Positions 1 to 6,663 of a DNA stretch of 8,007 bases are shown here, in pieces (within the stretch, counting starts at the first letter, position 1; each line of letters opens with the position of its first letter). A program made the translations under genes and the position numbers. The DNA lies in NCBI GenBank assembly GCA_964607865.1, contig CAZSLZ010000141.1:1-8007 (forward strand), written 5' to 3'. The notes beneath the pieces are model-generated. The model saw only the letters and a program-made list of their open reading frames with translations, ran no database searches and was not told the origin of the DNA. The DNA comes from CAZSLZ01 sp964607865 (GTDB lineage: Bacteria; Vulcanimicrobiota; JAJTBE01; CAZSLZ01).

Positions 1-1
1 T

Positions 2-1204
2 GCATATAAGAAGTTATCTATAGCAAAACGGGAAGCGGAAGTCGCCAATAAGTTAAAATCTGAGTTTCTGGCAAATATGAGTCATGAAATAAGAACCCCT
101 TTAAATGCCATTGTTGGTTTCAGTGATCTTTTGAAGAAAAAAGATATTTCAGACAGGGAAAAAAGTTATGTAAACTATATTTTCAACAGCAGCAGGCATT
201 TATTATCGTTAATTAACGATATTCTGGATTTATCCAAAATAGAAGCTGGCAGGTTGGAAGTTGTTGAAAACCGATTTGACTTGAAGAAATCCCTTAAGGA
301 GATTATAAGTCTGATGAAACCTGAAGCTGAGAACAAGGGGGTAAAACTGAAATTTTATTATGACGAATACATTCCTGAAGAATTAACCGGCGATCAACAG
401 CACATAAAGCAGATAATACTGAATCTGGTTTCCAATGCGGTTAAATTTACAGATAAGGGTAAAATTGAGATTACTGCATCCGAGTTGGAGCCTCCTGACG
501 AAAATAATCAGTTTTGCCTGATTCAAATAATAGTAGCTGATACCGGCACAGGGATTTGTGAAAAGAAATTAAACAATATTTTTGAACCTTTTGTAAGGGG
601 AGTAAAGAGTACCAGCCGGGAGAAAACCGGGACTGGCCTGGGATTGGCAATTGTAAAAAGGTTTGTAGAATTTCTGAAAGGTGAAATTGAGGTGAACAGC
701 ACCTGGGGCAAGGGAACCACAGTTGCGGTCAGGCTGCCTTTAAAAAGGGTTCCCCAGAACTCATATTTGCTTGAAACTTTCAAGCCATCGGAAATTCAAT
801 CCGCGAAGAACAAGGATGCTAGTAAAGACATCGAATTTCCTGGAAAGAAAATATTGCTGGTGGAAGATAATGAGATCAACCAGGAACTGGTAAAAACTTT
901 TCTGGAAAATACAGAAGCTGAGCTGGAAGTTGCTTTTGATGGCCTTGAAGCCCTGGAAAAAGCGAAACAGTTTAAATTTGATTTAATATTGATGGATATT
1001 CAACTTCCTAAAATGGACGGATATGAGGCAACCAGGCAAATAAGGAAACTGCCGGGTTACAAGAATATTCCCATTGTAGCTGTTACCGCCCATGCCATAA
1101 AAGGCGATGAAATCAAGGCAAAGAATGCCGGCTGTGATGATTATCTTCCCAAGCCCCTTACCAGAAAAGAATTTATGGAACATTTAAGAAGTTTACTGGA
1201 TTAG
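2..1204 (+). CDS. Hybrid sensor histidine kinase with C-terminal receiver domain, 5' end cut by the window
   Basis: The reading frame is open from the left edge, and the codons before the internal Met at 77 encode the usual coiled lead-in to a HisKA domain (AKREAEVANKLKSEFLANM). The true start and the sensor region therefore lie outside the window. Numbering from that internal Met, the HisKA motif SHEIRTP has the phosphorylated His at 3 (bases 83-85). The catalytic ATPase domain follows: N-box with N116 and N120, G1 box DTGTG at 155-159, F-box FEPF at 169-172, and G2 box GTGLGL at 185-190. A linker of about 35 residues leads to a receiver domain from about 258 to 375, with the acidic pair E263/D264, phospho-acceptor D307, T337 and K359 all present. 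All catalytic residues look intact. No HPt domain is visible here. The stop is 20 bases before the next response regulator gene, which is probably co-transcribed and a partner. Ligand unknown. Confidence 0.93.
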   Translation, partial: AYKKLSIAKREAEVANKLKSEFLANMSHEIRTPLNAIVGFSDLLKKKDISDREKSYVNYIFNSSRHLLSLINDILDLSKIEAGRLEVVENRFDLKKSLKEIISLMKPEAENKGVKLKFYYDEYIPEELTGDQQHIKQIILNLVSNAVKFTDKGKIEITASELEPPDENNQFCLIQIIVADTGTGICEKKLNNIFEPFVRGVKSTSREKTGTGLGLAIVKRFVEFLKGEIEVNSTWGKGTTVAVRLPLKRVPQNSYLLETFKPSEIQSAKNKDASKDIEFPGKKILLVEDNEINQELVKTFLENTEAELEVAFDGLEALEKAKQFKFDLILMDIQLPKMDGYEATRQIRKLPGYKNIPIVAVTAHAIKGDEIKAKNAGCDDYLPKPLTRKEFMEHLRSLLD

Positions 1205-1224
1205 CAGGAAAGCGAGGATTAAAA

Positions 1225-1620
1225 ATGAGAGCTTTAATTGTAGAGGATGAACTTGCCAGCAGGGCCCTTATTCAGGAAATACTGGAACCTGTTGCCGAAT
1301 GTAAGGTTGCAACCAACGGCAACGAAGCCATAGAAGCATTTGTGGCTGCGTGGGCTGATAAGGCGCCGTTTGATTTTATCTGTTTTGATATTAAAATGCC
1401 GGGAATGGATGGAAAAACCGCGCTAAAAAAAATCAGGGACATTGAAAAAGAAATGGGTGTGAAAGGTTCTGAAGAGGTCAGGGCAATTATGACCACTGGG
1501 CTGGACGATGCCAGAACCGTTGTGGATTCTTTCTTTCAGAGTGGCGCCACATCTTATATCGTAAAACCCATAACCCAGGACAAACTTTTTGCGGAAATGA
1601 AAAAATTGAAGATTCTCTGA
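1225..1620 (+). CDS. Stand-alone CheY-like response regulator (single receiver domain)
   Basis: The 131-residue protein is one receiver domain with no output domain. The conserved residues are in place: acidic E7/D8, phospho-acceptor D55 in FDIKMPGMDG, T91 in the switch position and K114 in VKPI. It probably receives phosphate from, or passes it on from, the hybrid kinase just upstream. A GAGGA ribosome binding site at 1214-1218 sits six bases before ATG and supports this start. An insertion-like stretch between the D55 loop and beta 4 (about residues 70-84) makes it slightly longer than CheY, a form common in this class of regulator. The stop codon is one base from the stop of the convergent M16 gene. 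Lacking a DNA-binding domain, it must act by protein contact or as a relay; the target cannot be told from the sequence. Confidence 0.9.
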   Translation: MRALIVEDELASRALIQEILEPVAECKVATNGNEAIEAFVAAWADKAPFDFICFDIKMPGMDGKTALKKIRDIEKEMGVKGSEEVRAIMTTGLDDARTVVDSFFQSGATSYIVKPITQDKLFAEMKKLKIL

Positions 1621-1621
1621 T

Positions 1622-3061
1622 TTAAAACCGGCTACCGCCATAATTGAACCGGGGAGTTTCCTTTACTGTTTCAATCTGTAAAACAGTATAGTTTTCCAGG
1701 TACTTTCTCGCTGTGGTTAAAACATCTTCGGGAGTTATGGAATCCAGTTTCTGTATCAATTTCTGCTGAAAATCAGGGCCCAGCCCGGCAGAAGCATAAT
1801 AGGCAGTAACAAAGGCTTTGCCGGCGTTGCTCTCTTCTGCCATTAAAAGTTTACTTTTGATCTTTGATTTTGCTTTTTCCAGTTCTTTATAATCCAGCTT
1901 CTGTTTTTTGAGCAGATTAATCTCTTTAAAAAACAGTTTGCGTGCCTGGTAAAGTTTATCTCCCTTGGTTACCACATAAACGGTGAAATGAGCCGGGCCT
2001 TCCAGGTTAATGAAATCAGCATTCAGTGAATAGGCGAGCCCTTCTTTCTCACGTAAACTGTCAAACAGCCTGCTGGACATCCCTTCACCCAGAACAGCCG
2101 ATAAAACCTTCATTTTTGCGTAATCCACCGAACCAACGTGAGGCGCAGGGAACCCTACAAACAGCCAGGCTACATTGGAATAAGTAGCCATGTAAAGTTT
2201 CTTTTCCTGGCCCACAGGCTCCCAGGGAATATTAGTAACCTCCCTTTTTCTGCGGGGGAGGTTTTTCAGTTCTTTTTCCGCCAGGTCCAGAGCATCAATA
2301 CCGTTTATATCTCCCACTACAGCTACTGTTATCCTGTCGGAGCTATAATTTCTGGCGTAAAATTCTTCGGCAACCTCAGGGGTAATCCGATCGATAGTAT
2401 TTTTAAACCCTCCGGGGGGCTGCCGGTAGGGGTGGTACCGGTAAAAATGTTTTAGAAATATACCGTTAATTACAGTATATGCGCTTTCATCATTTTCAAC
2501 TATATGTTTCTGCCTTTCTTTTACATCTTCCAGGATTTTTCCGGAAAAATCAGGCGCAGCCAGAACCCTTGCCAATTTGGCAAAATTCTGTTTGAAAATA
2601 TCCGGCGTGGCAATAAAACTTATTCTGGCGTAATCAGGATGCACCTCTGTGGTTAACATACAGCCGTCAGCTTCCACTTCCTGATGCAGTTTTATACTAT
2701 TTTCCGGGCCGCCTCCACGCAAAATAACTTCCTGAATAACATTGGTCAAACCCGCATAGGTATCCATCTCTTCCATGGCGCCGACTTTAATTATAAATTC
2801 CGCTGCCACAGTTCCTGTCCCGGGTTTTTCCCTGGCGTAAATTTCCAGGCCGTTTTCCAGGCGACGATGCAAATATTGACTCTCCCTGGGGTCATACTCC
2901 CTGCGACGAAAAATACTGGAAAAATTCTTTTGTTTATCTAAAGGCGACAGCTCCTGCGACGAAGCCGAATTAAAAGTAATTTCACTGGCTTTTAACGGCA
3001 TCAATGTCAGAAAAACAACTAAAATTGCAAGTATTATGGTTCCTGGAGTTTTTCTTTTCAT
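1622..3061 (-). CDS. Exported M16 family protein without zinc site (partner subunit carrying the R/Y pair)
   Basis: The 479-residue protein begins with a lysine/arginine-rich start and a hydrophobic stretch (about residues 8-23), followed by a possible signal peptidase site near residues 25-26, so it should be exported. The body has the two usual M16 halves: an N-terminal domain (about 70-215) and a C-terminal domain (about 222-400). At the position of the HxxEH zinc motif, within GLTNVIQEVILRGG, the residues are N107-x-x-Q110-E111, so zinc binding and catalysis by this chain are not expected. The C-terminal domain has the classic SSRLFDSLREKEGLAYS stretch with R337 and Y344, the R-x6-Y pair that binds substrate in M16B heterodimers. 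It starts directly after the stop of the upstream zinc-bearing M16 gene (TAG then ATG) with no good ribosome binding site, which suggests translational coupling. Product calls such as 'insulinase family protein' fit the family; an independent protease is unlikely. Confidence 0.9.
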   Translation of the reverse strand: MKRKTPGTIILAILVVFLTLMPLKASEITFNSASSQELSPLDKQKNFSSIFRRREYDPRESQYLHRRLENGLEIYAREKPGTGTVAAEFIIKVGAMEEMDTYAGLTNVIQEVILRGGGPENSIKLHQEVEADGCMLTTEVHPDYARISFIATPDIFKQNFAKLARVLAAPDFSGKILEDVKERQKHIVENDESAYTVINGIFLKHFYRYHPYRQPPGGFKNTIDRITPEVAEEFYARNYSSDRITVAVVGDINGIDALDLAEKELKNLPRRKREVTNIPWEPVGQEKKLYMATYSNVAWLFVGFPAPHVGSVDYAKMKVLSAVLGEGMSSRLFDSLREKEGLAYSLNADFINLEGPAHFTVYVVTKGDKLYQARKLFFKEINLLKKQKLDYKELEKAKSKIKSKLLMAEESNAGKAFVTAYYASAGLGPDFQQKLIQKLDSITPEDVLTTARKYLENYTVLQIETVKETPRFNYGGSRF

Positions 3062-4420
3062 CTATTCATCATCTTCTAAAGGTTTGGGAACAGCAACATA
3101 CATTACATATTTTTTTCCCAGGTATTTTTTTGCAGCTTCCGTCACATCTTCTCTGGAGATTTTTTCCAATGAATTGATATAATTTTTTGCAAAGTCCATA
3201 TTATACAGAACTTCATAGAAGCCCAGGGCTTCAGCTTTATCATTGTTTGTCTGGGCGCCATAAATAAAGGACCTGCCCAGCATGTTCCTTGCCCTTTCAA
3301 ATTGCTGGTCGGAAAAATCCCCTTCCATTACCCGGCCGATCACGTCAAGAACAACTTTTTTCAGGTCCTCTACTTTTTCTTTTTCAACCTCGGCAGCAAA
3401 AAGAATAATGCCCGGATCCCTGGTGGTGAAATAACTTACGCTGATCTCCCTGGTCAGGTTTTCTTTTTTGCAGGCTTCCCTGTAAAGAATGGAATTTCTG
3501 CCCTGGCCAAGCAGAAAACTTAAAAGATCTACTGCCAGAACATCTTTTGTGTCCTCCATAGCCGGTGAATGAAAACCCAAAAGGAAGAATGCCTGGCCTG
3601 CGATTCCTTCTTTTTCTTCAATTATCTCAAAGTTTTCCTCCAGGGGCAGGGTTACTGGCGGCTGGTAAGGCTCGTCACTTATAAAACCGTTTTTTCTGGT
3701 TCTGAAAATATCTTTTATATGGCTGATATATTTTTCCTCATCGAAATTCCCCACCAGTACAACCACCGTATTTCTGGGAATATACCACTGTTCTTTATAA
3801 TTCAGCAGAGAATTTAAAGAATACTTTTTGATGGTTTCTTCAAAACCGATGGTCGCCCGGGAATAGGGGTGGCCGGGAAAGGCTTTCTCATAAAGTTTGT
3901 TGTGAACAACCGCCATGGCATTTTCTACATAAAGATTATATTCTTCCAGAACCACTTCTCTTTCTTTTTCAAGAAATTCTTCAGAATATTCAATATTAAG
4001 AAGAGAACGGGAATATATATCCAGAGCTTTCAGCCCATATTGGCTGGGAATTTCCAGGTAATAACGGGTATAATCTTTTGTGGTTTCTGCGTTGAAAACC
4101 CCTCCGATTCCCTCTATGGCTGCCTTCATGTCCTGCCCGTCTTCCAAAGAGCGGTAAAACATATGCTCGCAAAAATGGCTTATGCCGGCATTCTGCTCGT
4201 CTTCGTGTATTGAACCGGTTTTAATAAAAAAATTTATGCTCACCAGTTCGGGCCCCCTGTTTTTCAGGGTTATTATGGTCAGCCCGTTTTCCAGGGTGAT
4301 TTTTCTGGCGTCCTTTACAGGGTTATAATCATTAAGGCTGCCAAAAACCGGTGAAACAAGAAAAAGAAAATAAATTATTAAAACCAGAATTTTTAATTTA
4401 GTTTTTCTTATTTTATTCAT
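3062..4420 (-). CDS. Exported M16 family zinc metallopeptidase (catalytic subunit)
   Basis: The 452-residue protein has a basic N-terminus and a hydrophobic segment (about residues 9-24) with a plausible cleavage site after VFG, so it is predicted to act outside the cytoplasm. The inverted zinc motif HFCEH is intact (H82, E85, H86). The third ligand is most likely E160, 74 residues later, in the typical EREVVLEEY context. A second M16 domain spans roughly 195-375. At the place of the family's R-x6-Y pair it has C317 and R324 instead, so it probably needs the neighbouring subunit to bind peptide. This is the mirror image of the defect in the downstream gene. A GGGTGA ribosome binding site at 4426-4431 lies five bases before ATG. 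It is 52 bases downstream of the MEMO-like gene and immediately abuts the second M16 gene, so the three are probably one transcript. Substrate unknown; periplasmic peptide breakdown is the reasonable guess. Confidence 0.93.
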   Translation of the reverse strand: MNKIRKTKLKILVLIIYFLFLVSPVFGSLNDYNPVKDARKITLENGLTIITLKNRGPELVSINFFIKTGSIHEDEQNAGISHFCEHMFYRSLEDGQDMKAAIEGIGGVFNAETTKDYTRYYLEIPSQYGLKALDIYSRSLLNIEYSEEFLEKEREVVLEEYNLYVENAMAVVHNKLYEKAFPGHPYSRATIGFEETIKKYSLNSLLNYKEQWYIPRNTVVVLVGNFDEEKYISHIKDIFRTRKNGFISDEPYQPPVTLPLEENFEIIEEKEGIAGQAFFLLGFHSPAMEDTKDVLAVDLLSFLLGQGRNSILYREACKKENLTREISVSYFTTRDPGIILFAAEVEKEKVEDLKKVVLDVIGRVMEGDFSDQQFERARNMLGRSFIYGAQTNNDKAEALGFYEVLYNMDFAKNYINSLEKISREDVTEAAKKYLGKKYVMYVAVPKPLEDDE

Positions 4421-4472
4421 TCATTTCACCCGTAATTCTTAAATCTGACGAAATACAACCGAGATTATTTCA

Positions 4473-5714
4473 TCAATAAAAACTCATGGCGCCAATGCCC
4501 ACATTGTTGGTTCTGCCTTTATCAGAACATATTTCATAATCTAGTATTTTTCCCCTTTTTGCATTCATTACTTTTAACATCAGATAAATTGGCGAAAGCC
4601 CGCAAACCCGTCTTTTGGCCTGTTCCCTCACCACATCGTTGAAAAACCCATCTGCATCTGCTTCTTCCAGAAACTTCATACTCTCCTTTTCCCGATGCTC
4701 CAGTTTCTTTAACTCCAGCTGGGTGGGTGCCAGCTTATCGCCAAAAAACGGCCCCACGTGGGCAAAATCCACACCTGCAATGAAAGCTGCCTTCTGTTTC
4801 TGTTTTTTCAGTAATTCCGTAAAAACAGTTATGAATTCTTCAACCTGTGAATTATCCAGGGGACTCTTCCCATCAATTCCGCAATCATCCAGGGAATTTA
4901 CCAGTATGGGAACTATCCTGATTCTTTTTTCTGGAAAAATATAACGGAGCATAACAGCTTGATATTCGATGGTATGTTCGGTTTTGTGAAAAAAATCATC
5001 TTCAAACCAATTTGTATCGGATTGTTTCTGCAATTCGCCGATGATCTCCTTATGGGTTTCCAATTTTCCCAGGGGTGTGGAATAAGTTTTATCGGTGAGG
5101 GCAATGAAGTTTTTCATTTCCCGGTGGCAGGTAGCGAAAACAACAAAAATTTCAGCATCACTCTTTTTCAGCTGGCGGTAAGCATGAGCGTAGGTAACTT
5201 TTCCCCTGTCAAAATCAATATGGGGAGAGATTATACCCAGGGGTTTCGCTTTGCAAGTATCAGGAGGAAGTTTACTGAAGGTTTCATCCAGCATTGATCT
5301 CAATTCTTCAGGGTTCTCCGGATAATCATCGCCGGCAAACTGGGCGCTTCTTACCGGATTATTTTTAAATTCCTGAACGAGAAATTCGCGGTATCCCCTG
5401 AATTTTCTGCTGTTCAACATCAGGGCGGTATCTAACTCGAAAATTATATCTTCAATTTTTTCAGTAAAAATTAATTCGCCGAATTTCCGGTTATACTTAA
5501 CCTGAATATCCTTTACAGAATTTCTGCCATTGAAAAGAGAAATCAGATATAAAGTTTTTGCTGTTACAGCAACAGTTTTTTGAGAAATCCCCAGGGGATC
5601 TGAAAGAAGAAACATGGTTTCATGTCCGATGGTAACCGGAGTCATTTCAATTTGCCTGATTTCAGGGTAAGCCATATCATCCCTTTCAGGCATATTGTTC
5701 GAGGGGGTGTTCAT
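4473..5714 (-). CDS. amrB: AmmeMemoRadiSam system protein B (MEMO1-like), with N-terminal extension
   Basis: Residues about 155-413 of this 413-residue protein form a MEMO-like domain. Positions matching the metal site of human MEMO1 are present: H165 in SPHIDF, H197 in TCHREM and C371 in VCGLSPI. D316 and H319 in GVDFAHVG and the EHTIEYQ signature (246-252) are also there. The family is related to the LigB class of dioxygenases; its bacterial role is unproven. Residues 1 to about 110 are an extra domain of mixed helix and strand (TLYLISLFNGRNSVKDI and ELDTALML) that resembles PqqD-type winged-helix modules; this is by pattern only. No signal peptide, so cytoplasmic. An AAGGA ribosome binding site lies nine bases before ATG. 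The usual partners, an AMMECR1 protein and a radical SAM enzyme, are not in this window; the downstream neighbours are the M16 pair. The symbol follows family usage. Confidence 0.9.
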   Translation of the reverse strand: MNTPSNNMPERDDMAYPEIRQIEMTPVTIGHETMFLLSDPLGISQKTVAVTAKTLYLISLFNGRNSVKDIQVKYNRKFGELIFTEKIEDIIFELDTALMLNSRKFRGYREFLVQEFKNNPVRSAQFAGDDYPENPEELRSMLDETFSKLPPDTCKAKPLGIISPHIDFDRGKVTYAHAYRQLKKSDAEIFVVFATCHREMKNFIALTDKTYSTPLGKLETHKEIIGELQKQSDTNWFEDDFFHKTEHTIEYQAVMLRYIFPEKRIRIVPILVNSLDDCGIDGKSPLDNSQVEEFITVFTELLKKQKQKAAFIAGVDFAHVGPFFGDKLAPTQLELKKLEHREKESMKFLEEADADGFFNDVVREQAKRRVCGLSPIYLMLKVMNAKRGKILDYEICSDKGRTNNVGIGAMSFY

Positions 5715-5732
5715 AACTCGCCATCCTTTTTT

Positions 5733-5759
5733 ATTATCCTATTTCAATTATTTTAACAA
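5733..5759 (-). promoter_or_regulatory. Possible sigma-70 type promoter of the MEMO-M16-M16 cluster
   Basis: On the minus strand TTGTTA (5759-5754) and GATAAT (5738-5733) resemble -35 and -10 boxes. Their spacing of 15 bases is short. It lies between the chemoreceptor terminator and the MEMO-like gene, where a promoter is needed, but the region is AT-rich and chance matches are easy. Confidence 0.35.
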
Positions 5760-5795
5760 AAACCTTCTTTGTTCACAAGGTTCTTTTCCAGGGGA

Positions 5796-5828
5796 ACCAG
5801 AAAAAGGGAGTTCCCTCCCTTTTCTGGT
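5796..5828 (-). terminator. Strong hairpin terminator after the chemoreceptor gene
   Basis: Left arm 5796-5810 (ACCAGAAAAAGGGAG) and right arm 5815-5828 pair over 14 base pairs with one bulged A and a four-base loop. Read on the minus strand, the inner G/C-rich stem is followed by a run of five T within the outer arm, as in an intrinsic terminator. It begins 28 bases beyond the chemoreceptor stop and separates that transcript from the MEMO-like gene. Near symmetry means it might also act on the plus strand. Confidence 0.7.
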
Positions 5829-5856
5829 GTAGTAGAGTTTGAAGTTTCAGCTTGAT

Positions 5857-6663
5857 TTAGAAGGAGACAAAATCTCCATCCTGGAGTTCCCCCAAGTCAA
5901 TATATACTGACCTGTCATGATTTTTCCCATTACCACCTCCTACTCCGGCGGGCACAGGCTGTCTGGCCTTGCGGGCCATTCTGGATTTCTTGACTTCCCT
6001 GGTTTCCTTAACTTCCTGTTCCGGCCGGATAATATCTTCAAAACTTATGCTATCCTTATATTGTTGTGTTTTGCTTGTGTTATAATTATTGGTTTGTTTT
6101 TCCCTGGTCCTGAAAAATCCCATAGTCTGCTTCAATTGGTCTGCCTGGCTGTTCATCTGCTCTGAGGTGGATGCCAATTCTTCAGAAGAACTGGCATTCT
6201 GCTGTATTACCTGATCCAACTGCTGTATTGCCTTATTGATCTGCTCCGCCCCACTGCTCTGCTCCTGGGTAGAGGCATTAATCTCCTGAACCAGCTCAGC
6301 TGTCTTCTGAATATCAGGAACCATCTTTTTCAACAATCCGCCAGCTTCCTCGGCAATCTGAACACTGGAAGTGGACAACCGGCTTAATTCCAATGCCTGG
6401 TTCACTGGCTTTATAATAGAATTGGTTATGGCAATGGCAAGAAATACCCCAACACCAAGAGCAAAAAGGAAAATTCCCAGCAAAGATTTTTTTGAAGATG
6501 CCACCTGTCCCACAAATTTGCTTTCCTGATCTTTCAGGGCTTTGTCCAGCTCTCCCTGGGCAGTATCCGCCGCGGTAAGCATATTCTTCTCTGCTTCTTT
6601 CTGTTTTTCAATCCGGTTTCTAAGGTTATCAAAAGCGCCCTGATACTTACTTATCATATCCAT
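5857..6663 (-). CDS. Chemoreceptor fragment, C-terminal: TM2, HAMP start, distal signalling helix and tail
   Basis: The 268-residue frame opens with sensor helix sequence (KYQGAFDNLRNRIEKQKEAEKN), which belongs to the preceding fragment. A membrane helix follows at about 60-82, then only the first dozen residues of HAMP (to about 94). Residues 96-180 match the descending end of an MCP signalling domain (AEEAGGLLKKMVPDIQK, SSGAEQINKAIQQLDQVIQQN, SEELASTSEQM). The conserved tip around 'FQTNLLALNAAIEAARAGE' is absent. A basic linker of about 80 residues ends in DFVSF, which fits the aromatic pentapeptide that tethers CheR/CheB in other receptors. No ribosome binding site precedes the ATG, which overlaps the stop of the upstream frame (TAATG), so independent translation is doubtful. 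A coupled restart cannot be excluded. Confidence 0.75.
   Translation of the reverse strand: MDMISKYQGAFDNLRNRIEKQKEAEKNMLTAADTAQGELDKALKDQESKFVGQVASSKKSLLGIFLFALGVGVFLAIAITNSIIKPVNQALELSRLSTSSVQIAEEAGGLLKKMVPDIQKTAELVQEINASTQEQSSGAEQINKAIQQLDQVIQQNASSSEELASTSEQMNSQADQLKQTMGFFRTREKQTNNYNTSKTQQYKDSISFEDIIRPEQEVKETREVKKSRMARKARQPVPAGVGGGNGKNHDRSVYIDLGELQDGDFVSF

Noticed and set aside
4615..4944. Plus-strand open frame of 109 codons opposite the MEMO-like gene; similar antisense frames lie opposite the M16 genes.
   Set aside because: Low-complexity, aromatic- and serine-rich translations typical of reading an AT-rich gene backwards; the sense frames are clear known families.
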